This document shows positions 46,301 to 54,139 of a stretch of 64,000 nucleotides of DNA, piece after piece. Each line of letters begins with the position of its first letter. Positions within the stretch are counted from its first letter, which is position 1. The position numbers and the translations under genes are program-made. Below the pieces are notes generated by a model, which saw nothing but the letters and a program-made list of their open reading frames with translations, ran no database searches and had not been told where the DNA came from. The stretch comes from JAOPZW01 sp963789015. GTDB lineage: Bacteria; Actinomycetota; Thermoleophilia; Solirubrobacterales; Solirubrobacteraceae. The stretch lies in contig CAWBIU010000001.1 of the NCBI GenBank assembly GCA_963789015.1, positions 1,054,001 through 1,118,000 on the forward strand, in the 5' to 3' direction.

Positions 46301-48550
46301 TGGCACGACCACGTCGACGGCATCCACTCGTGGGGCCAGGGGCTCGTCGGCCAGCTCATCGTCGAGCCGCGCGGCTCGACCTACCACGACCCGAAGACGG
46401 GCGAGGAGGTCGACTCGGGCACCTACGTCGACATCCGCACGAGCAACCCGCTCGCGACCGGGCTGGTGAACGGCGCCTTCCGCGAGCTCGCCCTGTGGAC
46501 GATCGACGACAACGCCATCACCGACTCGACGCTCAACCTGAGAGCCGAGCCATGGGCGGACCGGCTGGCCAAGAACGCCGACCCGTCGCTGCTCTTCAGC
46601 TCCTACACGCACGGAGACCCGGTGACGCCGCTGCCGCGCGCCTACGCCGGCGACCCGTTCGTGGTCCGGACGATCAACGTCGGCCCGGCGACCGACCAGC
46701 TGCACATCGACGGTCACCGCTTCTTCCTCGAGAACCGCTGGCGCGGCCCCGACGGGAAGGTCAAGGCGACGCCGACCGACACGCTGCACTACGGGGTCTC
46801 CGAGCGCTACACGGCGATCCTCGACGGCGGCGCGGGCGGCGAGAAGAAGCGCGCCGGCGACTACCTGTACATGAACGCCGCGGGCCGGCGCTTCCGCCAG
46901 GGCGCGTGGGGCATGCTCCGGGTGCTGCCGCGCCAGGTCTCCGACCTGCAGCCGCTGCCCGGCACGAGCGTGCCGACGGGCGGCGTCCAGCTGCCCGCGC
47001 CGACCGGCGGTCGCCCGCCGGCGACGACGACGGCCGGCGACCCGTGCCCGAGCAGCGCGCCCGAGCGGCTGATGAGCATCAGCGCGGTCGACGTGCCCGG
47101 TGGCATCGACGGCCGCAAGGCGGCCTTCGTGCCGAGCGCGATCGCGGCCGAGGTGCGCAGCGGCGCCCGGGATCCCGAGCCGCTCGTCGCGCACGTCGCG
47201 GCCGGCGACTGCGTGACCGTCGCGTTCCGCAACGAGCGGGCCACGGCGCGCGCCTCGCTCCACGTCTCCGAGCTGCAGAAGACGCTCGAGTCGGCGGGGG
47301 TGAACGTCGGCTTCAACTCGGAGCAGACGGTCGCGCCGGGCGGCCAGCGGACGTACCGCTACTACGCGGACGACCGCAAGATCGGCATCGCCCCGATCGC
47401 CGACATGGGGGGCAACGACAGCGGCACCGACGGGCTCTACGGCGCGATCAACGTCGCTCCGGCGGGCGCCACGTTCACCGATCCCGACAGCGGCGAGGAC
47501 ACCTCGTTCGGGGCGTCGGTCGACGTCCACGTGCCCGGCACGCAGGGCTACCGCGACTTCACCGCGATCATGGCCGACGACGATCCGATCATCGGCGGCA
47601 ACTTCATGCCGTATCCGGAGGCGGTCAGCGGCCAGGCCCAGATCAACTACCGCAGCGAGCCGCGCGTCGACGACTCGGCCGCGTTCAGCTCGCGCGCCCA
47701 CGGCGACCCGTCGACGCCGCTGTTCAAGGCGTACGCCGGCGACCCGACCAAGGTGCACTTCATGGTCGCGCCGGGCAGCGAGCAGGGGCACGTGTTCAAC
47801 CTCGGCGGGCACCACTGGCGCTTCGATCCCGAGGTCGACCAGTCGCAGATGGTCATGAACCAGGGCGTCGGCGCCTGGGAGGGCTTCGACGCCGAGCTCG
47901 AGGGCGGCGCCGGCGGCCTGGCCCGCACGGTCGGCGACTTCTTCTACGGAGACATGCGCCGTCCGTTCATGGAGGCCGGTATGTGGGGGCTGATGCGCGT
48001 CATGTCCGACGAGTCGTGCCCGATCAAGCCGCTCGACGGTCTGAGCTGCAACGCGCAGGACTCGATCATCTTCGATCCGCCGGAGCTCCCCCGGCCGGGC
48101 GAGACCGAGCCGAACCGGTTCGAGGGCGGCGCCGGCCAGCCGGGCACGGCCCGGGCCGCGGTGGCCGCGGCGCGGACCACGAAGCTCGTCGGTCCGCGCG
48201 GCCTGCGCCTGCGCGGCCGGGTGACGCTGTCCGAGCTGGCCCGTCGCGGCCTGCGGCTCGAGCTGCTGGCGCCGGCCGACGCGCGGCTGCTCGACCTGCA
48301 GCTCATGCGGGTCCAGGGCAAGCGCCAGGTCCGCGCGCTGAGCGGCCGGGTGGTCCTGCGCAAGGGCGGGCCGATCGACCTGCGCTGGAAGCCCGGCAGC
48401 CGCTCCGTCTCGCGGCTGAAGAGCGGCTCGTACGTGCTGAGGGTCCGCGTCGGCCCCGATGCCAAGCGCCTGTCCGGCGCGAGCGCCCAGGCCAAGGTGC
48501 GCCTCACCGGCCGCCTGCCCGGGGCCGCGCAGACCGGGACTCGCCGGTAG
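43343..48550 (+). CDS. Giant membrane-anchored multicopper oxidase with three cupredoxin modules
   Basis: 1735 residues. About five TM helices occupy residues 15-205. Three modules each start 'CPxxAP' (Cys220, Cys778, Cys1235) and carry a 'GDC' turn ('NLGDCVQIKF', 'NIGDCVAVTL', 'AAGDCVTVAF'). Copper motifs: 'FHVYHLHGG' (His508, 511, 513), 'FHCHIGKHYIGGM' (His582, Cys583, His584, His588: type 1 and 3 sites), 'NMHIHH' (His862, 864), 'WHDHVDGIHSWG' (His988, 990), 'HIDGH' (1121, 1125) and 'GHVFNLGGHHW' (1483, 1490). A basic Ig-like tail ends the protein. Size and multi-cupredoxin build recall bacterial Mn(II) oxidases (MnxG/McoA), but the substrate is inferred. Sites are spread over modules, so a trinuclear centre would form between them. 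Confidence 0.88.
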   Translation: MTEFLIRAVSRYPLRRLARPSAVLAFAIVLAYGGGFWETLLHHVQGAHERNEPSLVAHWLRDATLALPLVFCAVWVGVLVARRLIERHGVERSPVLAGAVLAATVAWIESTVVGMASPIHNGLFGGTHGGPEVFYLVHAGRDALLALSVNLPLAGVVAAALLRTRPWAAPLVEAWRNPATPSRRYALQGALALVIVAPVALFAQSGAELATAGAGPGTPCPSKAPLKTFDVQAIDVDIPLNRFGDHDPQGKMFVLSSEVAAVRAAESSRHVSIGQKENDPIQPLVIRANLGDCVQIKFTNNASGGDYGAHIDGLAYDIESSGDAVGENPSSAAGRGETRTYRYWVPRDPQMEGAHYLRPGPGNRAQVAHGLFGSLTVEPEGSTYVDMTTGKPIQSGWQASIVPGNGRKAFREYNLLHHEVGTEKEDIPTADGGKLPRVDPHTEAYRPGSRAMNYRSEPFFHRLEKQPKGDSHGYSSYAFGDPATPMPRSYTGDPTKIRILHAGSEVFHVYHLHGGSIRWRLNPHSDKSYRYEDTGLDKSPKTQDAASSRLDSQSFGPGESYDLEIEGGAGGLQQGAGEFLFHCHIGKHYIGGMWSFWRVFDTAQPDLKPLPDRAAHPQSVDSSGLIGRTMPDGTTLTAENIDDWIRPQLPAQGVPLNGEDGSVWNWQVDSSDPSKPVYLGEPEDKGPWADLPGAADRDKVAGHPGLMPGDEIVGDRPVIRFNPTNGRPAFPLMRPHIGKRPPFAPNGHSGAPYLGENADQPKSGSGPDPWAGRKDGICPANAPARKFNLVGIEVNTPVTKTAKDTGGKIFVLAKNKAGVLGGTKPIEPLAIRANIGDCVAVTLVSEMSDAKSFANFSKINMHIHHVQFDTQASDGVISGLSYEQSVRPYKIEDVQLSADAAAGSRTLELTNPEATRPERIEKLRPGVWIAVGQGTEGIEVHQIESVEGTTFTLTKPLASDHAAGSWAGTEFARSRWYPDVQLDNVFWHDHVDGIHSWGQGLVGQLIVEPRGSTYHDPKTGEEVDSGTYVDIRTSNPLATGLVNGAFRELALWTIDDNAITDSTLNLRAEPWADRLAKNADPSLLFSSYTHGDPVTPLPRAYAGDPFVVRTINVGPATDQLHIDGHRFFLENRWRGPDGKVKATPTDTLHYGVSERYTAILDGGAGGEKKRAGDYLYMNAAGRRFRQGAWGMLRVLPRQVSDLQPLPGTSVPTGGVQLPAPTGGRPPATTTAGDPCPSSAPERLMSISAVDVPGGIDGRKAAFVPSAIAAEVRSGARDPEPLVAHVAAGDCVTVAFRNERATARASLHVSELQKTLESAGVNVGFNSEQTVAPGGQRTYRYYADDRKIGIAPIADMGGNDSGTDGLYGAINVAPAGATFTDPDSGEDTSFGASVDVHVPGTQGYRDFTAIMADDDPIIGGNFMPYPEAVSGQAQINYRSEPRVDDSAAFSSRAHGDPSTPLFKAYAGDPTKVHFMVAPGSEQGHVFNLGGHHWRFDPEVDQSQMVMNQGVGAWEGFDAELEGGAGGLARTVGDFFYGDMRRPFMEAGMWGLMRVMSDESCPIKPLDGLSCNAQDSIIFDPPELPRPGETEPNRFEGGAGQPGTARAAVAAARTTKLVGPRGLRLRGRVTLSELARRGLRLELLAPADARLLDLQLMRVQGKRQVRALSGRVVLRKGGPIDLRWKPGSRSVSRLKSGSYVLRVRVGPDAKRLSGASAQAKVRLTGRLPGAAQTGTRR

Positions 48551-48585
48551 TCACAGGGCTGGCCGTCCACGCCGTCTCGACACAC

Positions 48586-48615
48586 GTTGCGGGATCCCGC
48601 ATGCGCAACTACGCA
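48586..48615 (+). promoter_or_regulatory. Palindromic promoter B (TTGCGGGATCCCGCA)
   Basis: GTTGCGGGATCCCGCA (48586-48601), then TACGCA at 48610-48615 (17 nt after TTGCGG), then ATG 48624 after 8 nt. Block GTCCACGC..TCT.GACAC lies upstream as in promoter A. CGCAAC at 48604-48609 also forms an outer inverted repeat with GTTGCG. Confidence 0.65.
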
Positions 48616-48623
48616 GTTCTCTC

Positions 48624-48722
48624 ATGCGGCGCGTGCGCGATCCCCGGAAGATCTCCGCAGGGGTGAATCGGCGCGGAGGGGGTCCGCGCGAGCACCCCGA
48701 CGTGGACGGCTCCGGGGGGTAG
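48624..48722 (+). CDS. Putative 32-residue leader ORF before the second propeller gene
   Basis: ATG 48624 is at the promoter-B start position equivalent to the real start of the 40652 gene, but opens a short frame 'MRRVRDPRKISAGVNRRGGG...' that ends TAG at 48720-48722. The G of that TAG is the first base of the GTG start of the propeller gene (TAGTG), which allows coupled reinitiation. Alternatively an indel has split the N-terminus. Composition is basic and Gly-rich with no signal peptide. Confidence 0.35.
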   Translation: MRRVRDPRKISAGVNRRGGGPREHPDVDGSGG

Positions 48723-51700
48723 TGGTCATCGCAAAGCTCAAGGACGGCGCGCGGCTCGGGGTGGCCGTGCTCACGGTGCTCGCGCTGCTGGTCGGCGCGG
48801 CGCCGGCGGCGGCACGCAGCCTCCAGGACTCGCTCGGTCAGGACATCCTCAACACGGAGTCCGCGACCACGACGTCGCAGCTCGCCGGCGGCCCGTTCGT
48901 GACCTCGACGCGCGCCGAGCCGAGCGGCGCCTTCTCGCCGTCCTTCGGCTCGACCGCGAGCCCCGAGGACGACCTCGCCACCGCGCTCGACGAGCTGTCG
49001 GCGGCCGAGGGGCAGGACGACCCGACGGTCGCCGCGAAGTCGGCGATCACCCGCGCGCTGGCGATCCTCGACGGCGGCGGCGCGCCCGCCGTCCCGGCCG
49101 ATCGCGCCTACAGCGGCATGCCGCTCCTGAACTGGAACCTCGCCGACCGCGTCAAGGACGTCCATAACGGCGAGGACGGGGACGGCAACGTCGACGTGCG
49201 CGCCGTGCGCTTCGGCGACCACACGCTGCTCGACACGTGGCTGCTGCGCTTCGACGAGCCCGACGAGCCGTTCACCATCACCTGGCACGTGACCGAGCTG
49301 GGCACCAGCTTCGGCGGCCAGCTCGCGCCCGCGACGCTGCTCGCGGACGGCTCGACGCAGATCGGCCAGCACGCGCTGCTCAAGCCGCTGGCGCGCGCCG
49401 GCGTGACCACCGAGAACGCGGTCAGCCGCTTCCACCCGCTCGGCGCGCCCGAGGAGTCGCGGCTCACGACGCAGACGCTCAAGGTCAACATGCCGCCCGC
49501 GCGCTTCGTGCGCGCCGTCCTGGACCCGAACCTCAAGCCCGGCCACGAGACGTTCGCGCAGATCCTGCCTGCCGACGACGGCGCCCTGGACCGCGTCGCG
49601 ATGGCCCAGCAGGCGCTCGGCGCCACGAAGGCCGAGGCGATCTCGCGGCTCGCCCCGCAGGCGCCCGAGACGCAGATCTACACCGAGCTCGGCGCCCTGC
49701 TCGGCGCCGAGGGCGAGCTCGTCGGCGACGCCGCGACCGCGGCCGCGAAGGGGACCGAGCTGCGCCCGCTCGTCGGCGCGATGCGCTCGCGCGACAGCCT
49801 GCCCGCCGGCGTCGCCGGCGATCCGGCCGCGGACGTCAGCGTCGTGCTCATGAACGACGAGGCCTACATCTCGCGCAAGTCGGTGCGCGTCGCCCGGGAC
49901 GCGAGCCTGAAGATCTCGGTCACGAACCTCGACCGCTTCGACCACCGCTTCAAGGCCGTCGAGCTCAAGGACCGCGACCCGCGGCTCGGCGCCGACGACT
50001 GGGGCGCCTTCCGCTGGTCGGACCTCGACGGGTCGGTGACCGTGCCCGGCGACGGCGGCACGCAGACGGTCACGCTGACCCCGGCCAACGACGCCTTCAC
50101 GCTGTGGCTCGGCGACCCCGACCTCGGCGACCAGACGGGCATGGCCCTGAAGCTCGACCGCGGCCCGCTCGTGCAGACGCTGAAGCTCGGCGAGGCCGGG
50201 TCGCTGCCGCTGCACCAGGCGCTCGACAGCGCCGGCCGCATCTGGGTGACGATGGAGGGCGCCGACGAGATCGTGCGCCTCGACCCCGACGGCGGCTCGC
50301 TGAGCGGCGCCGTTGTCGAGCGCTTCCCGCTGCCCCACGGCATCAAGGACCCCGAGCACCCGCCGGCCGCCGGCCAGACCGAGGCGCTGCTCGGCCCGTC
50401 CGACGTCGCCGTCGACGGCCAGGGGATCGTGTGGGCGACGCTGCTCACCGGCAACGCGATCGCGCGCATCGACCCGGCCGCGGTCGAGCACGGGACGACG
50501 AAGGGCATCAAGGTCCTCCCGCTCGAGGCGTGCGACCGCTTCTGCCGCAAGCCGCCGCCGCCCGTCGTGCCCGGCCCGCTGTCGCGTGAGCCGCTGCAGA
50601 TGCGCGTCCACGAGGACGGCGCGGGGAACACCGTGATCTGGTTCACCGAGATGATGGCCGACCGCATCGGCGTCGTCCGCGTGGACTCCGAGGGCCGGAA
50701 GATGGACGAGACCCACTTCACCTGCGGCTGCACCATGCCGCTGGGCATCGCCCTCGGCGGCGACGGCGCGGTCTGGTTCAGCGAGGGCCAGGACAACCGC
50801 CTCGGCCGGCTCACGCTCGACACGACGCGTCCCTACGCGTCGTCGACGATCGACATCAAGCACTTCAACATCCCGAGCGGGATCGAGGAGTTCACGCCCG
50901 GCGTCCCCGAGTGCCGGGGCGCGGGGTGCGCCGTGCCCAACCCGGTGGTCACCTCGCTGCCGCACAGCGTCCAGATCGACCCGCGCGGGCGCGTGTGGTT
51001 CACCGAGGAGGCGACGGAGAAGCTCGGCTATCTCGACCCCGAGCAGGCCAAGCCGGGCACCACGGACGGCATGCACGAGGTCGACGGCCCGGTCAACGAC
51101 TTCAAGCGCAGGCTCGCTCCCGCCGACATCGCCTTCGACCGCGCCGGCGCCGGCTACATCTCCGACGAATACGGTGACCAGGTCGCCTCGGCCGCGGTCG
51201 CCGAGAACGGCGCGATCCAGGGTCGAACGGCCTTCCGCCCGGCCGGCCGCAACAGCTTCACCGACGCGCCGATGGTCGACGACGCGGGCAACCTGTGGTT
51301 CATCGAGAGCGGGATCGACTCGATCACCCGCGTCTCGGGCGTGACCGCCGGCGTTCCGCGGCCCGCGCGCTCGCCGCTGCTGACCGCCGACACCTCGGGC
51401 GCGCGGCTGACGGCCGAGGGGCTGCGCGAGATGACCGCGGTCGACCTGCGCGTGCTGCGCGGCGCGACGGTCGTCGACCAGGCGAGCGATGTCGCGGTGA
51501 GCGGCGGCGGCTTCCAGGTGCCGCTGGCCATGAAGGCCGGCGACCGCGTCGAGATCACCCCGAAGGGCGACCATGCCCCGCGGCGCTTCTCCTTCCGCGT
51601 GGCCGACCTGCGCGCCTCGGTGGGCGACGACGGCAGCCTCGGCGGCGTCGCGCTGCTGGGCGGCGCGCCGCTGCCCGACCGCGTCTCGATCACCGTCGGC

Positions 51701-52441
51701 GCGACGACCGACTCCGCCCCGATCGGCGCCGAGCACGGCGACTTCTCGTGGGGCTCCGGGCTCAGCGCGGCGACGACGGGCGGGACGCTGTCCTGGACGG
51801 CCGGCAACGTCACGGCGCGCTTCCGCACCGTGAGCGACTTCGGCGCCGAGGGCGGCGATGTCACGCCGCCCCCGCCGAGCACCGGCGGTGGCGGGACGAC
51901 CGCGCAGCCGTCGACCCCGGCCACCGGGTCGGGCGCGGCCAAGCCCGCGACCACGCCGGCGCAGAAGAAGCCCGCCAAGAGGGCGGTGAAGCCGGCGACG
52001 TGCGCAGCGCCGCGCTGGCTGACGCGCAGCGCCGGCCGCACGACGCTGCCGCTGCTCGGCCTGTCCGCGAGCCAGGCGAAGGCATGCCTCGGCGCACCGG
52101 GCCGCCGCGCCGGCGAGCGCTGGACGTGGCCCGGCAAGCTCGAGCTGCGCTTCACGCGCGGCCGCGTGAGCGCCTTCGTCCTGCAGCACGCGTCGATGAG
52201 CAGCACGCCGGATCGCGCCGGAGTGGGCGCGCCCGTCCCGGCCTTCCGACGCGCCCTGGGCCCGCTGGTCACCGACGGCGCGGGCGGCCGGCGCGGACTC
52301 GTGAAGCTCGGCACCTCGCGCTACGCCGAGGTGCGGCTGCGGGTCGGGCGCAACGGCCGCGTATCGCGGGTGACGGTCACACAGCGCACGCGTGCCGGGC
52401 TCGACCGCGTCTCGCGCTCGCTGCTGAAGAGGGCGGGATGA
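48722..52441 (+). CDS. Large secreted streptogramin-lyase-like propeller protein
   Basis: 1239 residues from GTG 48722, preceded by GGGGGG. Signal peptide ('LGVAVLTVLALLVGAAPAAA'). An N-terminal region has 'DGDGNVDVRAVRFGDHTLLD', then a beta domain ('VLMNDEAYISRKSVRVARDA', 'KISVTNLDRFDHRFKAVELK') resembling a cupredoxin-like fold. From about residue 495 an NHL/Vgb-type propeller follows ('HQALDSAGRIWVTMEGADEI', 'PSDVAVDGQGIVWATLLTGN', 'IWFTEMMADRIGVVRVDSEG', 'GDGAVWFSEGQDNRLGRLTL', 'QIDPRGRVWFTEEATEKLGY', 'VDDAGNLWFIESGIDSITRV'). Cys pairs ('CDRFC', 'CGC', 'CRGAGC') could bind metal or form disulfides. The next gene overlaps by ATGA. Confidence 0.8.
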   Translation: MVIAKLKDGARLGVAVLTVLALLVGAAPAAARSLQDSLGQDILNTESATTTSQLAGGPFVTSTRAEPSGAFSPSFGSTASPEDDLATALDELSAAEGQDDPTVAAKSAITRALAILDGGGAPAVPADRAYSGMPLLNWNLADRVKDVHNGEDGDGNVDVRAVRFGDHTLLDTWLLRFDEPDEPFTITWHVTELGTSFGGQLAPATLLADGSTQIGQHALLKPLARAGVTTENAVSRFHPLGAPEESRLTTQTLKVNMPPARFVRAVLDPNLKPGHETFAQILPADDGALDRVAMAQQALGATKAEAISRLAPQAPETQIYTELGALLGAEGELVGDAATAAAKGTELRPLVGAMRSRDSLPAGVAGDPAADVSVVLMNDEAYISRKSVRVARDASLKISVTNLDRFDHRFKAVELKDRDPRLGADDWGAFRWSDLDGSVTVPGDGGTQTVTLTPANDAFTLWLGDPDLGDQTGMALKLDRGPLVQTLKLGEAGSLPLHQALDSAGRIWVTMEGADEIVRLDPDGGSLSGAVVERFPLPHGIKDPEHPPAAGQTEALLGPSDVAVDGQGIVWATLLTGNAIARIDPAAVEHGTTKGIKVLPLEACDRFCRKPPPPVVPGPLSREPLQMRVHEDGAGNTVIWFTEMMADRIGVVRVDSEGRKMDETHFTCGCTMPLGIALGGDGAVWFSEGQDNRLGRLTLDTTRPYASSTIDIKHFNIPSGIEEFTPGVPECRGAGCAVPNPVVTSLPHSVQIDPRGRVWFTEEATEKLGYLDPEQAKPGTTDGMHEVDGPVNDFKRRLAPADIAFDRAGAGYISDEYGDQVASAAVAENGAIQGRTAFRPAGRNSFTDAPMVDDAGNLWFIESGIDSITRVSGVTAGVPRPARSPLLTADTSGARLTAEGLREMTAVDLRVLRGATVVDQASDVAVSGGGFQVPLAMKAGDRVEITPKGDHAPRRFSFRVADLRASVGDDGSLGGVALLGGAPLPDRVSITVGATTDSAPIGAEHGDFSWGSGLSAATTGGTLSWTAGNVTARFRTVSDFGAEGGDVTPPPPSTGGGGTTAQPSTPATGSGAAKPATTPAQKKPAKRAVKPATCAAPRWLTRSAGRTTLPLLGLSASQAKACLGAPGRRAGERWTWPGKLELRFTRGRVSAFVLQHASMSSTPDRAGVGAPVPAFRRALGPLVTDGAGGRRGLVKLGTSRYAEVRLRVGRNGRVSRVTVTQRTRAGLDRVSRSLLKRAG

Positions 52442-53065
52442 GCGCGACCGTCGCCGAGCGCGGCGCACCCGCCGTCCGCCTCCGGCGCGTCGTCGCGCTG
52501 GCGTGCGTGGCGCTCGCCGGCGTGGCGGGCTCGGCGCTGGCCTTCTCGGCGCTGTGGCCGGACGCGGGCGAGCCCGCGCCGCGCGCGCTGTCGCCCTCCG
52601 ACGCCGCGGTCGCGGGCGCCGCCGTGCGCCGCGCCCAGGCGCTCGTCGACGTCACGCCGGCCCAGGTCGGCTACCGCCTGCGCGTCGAGGGCCCGCTGCC
52701 ACGGCGTGCGCGGGCGCATCGACACCGGCGCGCGGACGATCACGCTGTTCGTCGCGCCGGGCAGCGCGGCCCACCGCGTCGCCCATGACCTCGCGCACGA
52801 GATCGGCCACGCCGTCGACGCGGGGCGCCTCAGCGCCGCACAGCGCGCCGCCTGGGTGCGCGCGCGCGGCGCCGCCGGGGCGGCGTGGTGGCCGAGCGGC
52901 GAGGGGTCGGACTACCGCAGCGGCGCGGGCGACTTCGCCGAGGTCTTCGCGCTGTGCCATGCCGCCAGCCCGGACTTCCGCAGCCGTCTCGCCATCCGTC
53001 CACAGGACGCCTGCGGTCTCCTGCCGAAGGATGCACGCACCGACAAGCTCGGGGGAGCAACCTGA
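52438..53065 (+). pseudogene. Small exported HExxH protein, frameshifted as written
   Basis: ATG 52438 overlaps the propeller stop. Signal anchor ('LRRVVALACVALAGVAGSAL') and '...VTPAQVGYRLRVEGPLP' are in one frame; the rest, 'VRGRIDTGARTITLFVAPGS' and 'VAHDLAHEIGHAVDAGRLSA', is in another. The frames meet near 52695-52705 in CTGCCACGG, where one base added restores about 208 codons. HEIGH is the zinc-binding motif of gluzincin-type peptidases, with 'AGDFAEVFALCHA' possibly giving the third ligand. It lies between propeller and cytochrome genes and ends in TGATG overlap with the latter. Confidence 0.62.
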
Positions 53066-54129
53066 TGCGCCGCACGCCGATCCGCCTGCTCGCCGCCGCG
53101 GCGGCCGTCGTCCTCGCCGGGCTGGCCGTCGTCGGACTGTCCCGCGACGATCCGCCGAAGACCTTCTCGGACACGAGCCACGGCGAGGTCAAGCTGGCCA
53201 AGGGCGAGGAGCGCCGCGTGCTCAACGCCGCCCAGGCGGCGTCCTCCTCGACCGCGCCCGACGAGTTGGCCGCCGAGGGCCGCAAGCTGTTCCGCGACTC
53301 CGCGCGCTTCGAGGAGGGCGAGAGCTGCCAGGGCTGCCACGCCGAGGGCTCGTCGAACGCGAAGCTCGGCGTCATCACGCACGACCGGGACGCGACCGCG
53401 CAGTCCGGCCGCCCGGCACCGCCGACCGACTTCAACGGCCCGCGCGACGCGCCGTCGCTGTGGAACCTCCAGGACACCGCGCCCTACCAGTGGAACGGCG
53501 ACGTGCAGACGCTCGAGGGCACCGTCCTGCGCGCCATCAAGGGCCACATCAAGACGTTCGTCAGCGGCGACTGCCGGGGCGCCGCCGCCGCGGAGGAGCC
53601 GTGCGCGAGCGAGACCGGGAAGCTGGCCGCCCAGCTCGTCGCCTACATCAAGACCCTGAGCCCGCCGACGACCGACTTCGACCAGGGCACGCTGTCGCCG
53701 GCCGCGCTGCGCGGCGAGGCCATCTTCCAGGGCAAGGGCGGCTGCATCGAGTGCCACGGCGGACCGTCGTTCACCGACAACGGGGTCCACAACACCGGCG
53801 TCCCGCAGGTCACGTTCGACAGCCCGTACGGCACGGGCAGCAAGAGGAGCGACGACCTGGGCGCGCCGGCGCCGCCGCTGCCCGCCGAGTGCAAGGTCCC
53901 GACGCCGCCCGAGGGCTGCGAGCCCGACGACCGGCAGACGGGCAAGGCGTTCATCAACACGCCCCAGCTGCGCGACGTCGCCGCGAGCGCGCCGTACATG
54001 CACAACGGCGCCTTCCCGACGCTGCGCGCCGTCGTCGACTTCTACAACTCGCCCAACTCGGCCGTCGGCCCGCTGAACCTCACCAACGGCGAGATCAACG
54101 ACCTCGTCGCCTACCTCGAGTCGCTGTAG
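53065..54129 (+). CDS. Exported diheme cytochrome c peroxidase/MauG-family protein
   Basis: 354 residues from ATG 53065 (TGATG overlap) with ribosome site GGGGGAG. Signal helix ('PIRLLAAAAAVVLAGLAVVG'), then two heme c sites: Cys88-QG-Cys91-His92 ('GESCQGCHAEGSSNAK') and Cys227-IE-Cys230-His231 ('KGGCIECHGGPSFTDNG'). 'FINTPQLRDVAASAPYMHNG' and 'FPTLRAVVDFYN' are the hallmark of the CCP/MauG family C-terminus. It would act outside the membrane, reducing peroxide or moving electrons. It is the last gene of the second oxidase operon; its TAG stop forms the -10 of the next gene. Confidence 0.9.
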   Translation: MRRTPIRLLAAAAAVVLAGLAVVGLSRDDPPKTFSDTSHGEVKLAKGEERRVLNAAQAASSSTAPDELAAEGRKLFRDSARFEEGESCQGCHAEGSSNAKLGVITHDRDATAQSGRPAPPTDFNGPRDAPSLWNLQDTAPYQWNGDVQTLEGTVLRAIKGHIKTFVSGDCRGAAAAEEPCASETGKLAAQLVAYIKTLSPPTTDFDQGTLSPAALRGEAIFQGKGGCIECHGGPSFTDNGVHNTGVPQVTFDSPYGTGSKRSDDLGAPAPPLPAECKVPTPPEGCEPDDRQTGKAFINTPQLRDVAASAPYMHNGAFPTLRAVVDFYNSPNSAVGPLNLTNGEINDLVAYLESL

Positions 54130-54139
54130 CGTCGTCGGC

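Noticed and set aside
43220..47815. 1531-codon open frame on the minus strand
   Set aside because: It is antisense to the multicopper oxidase, whose copper motifs are unmistakable. Its Arg/Val/Gly/Asp-rich translation has no domain and arises from GC bias at third positions.
48551..52468. 1305-codon open frame on the minus strand
   Set aside because: Antisense shadow of the propeller protein at 48722, which has a signal peptide and repeated blade motifs.
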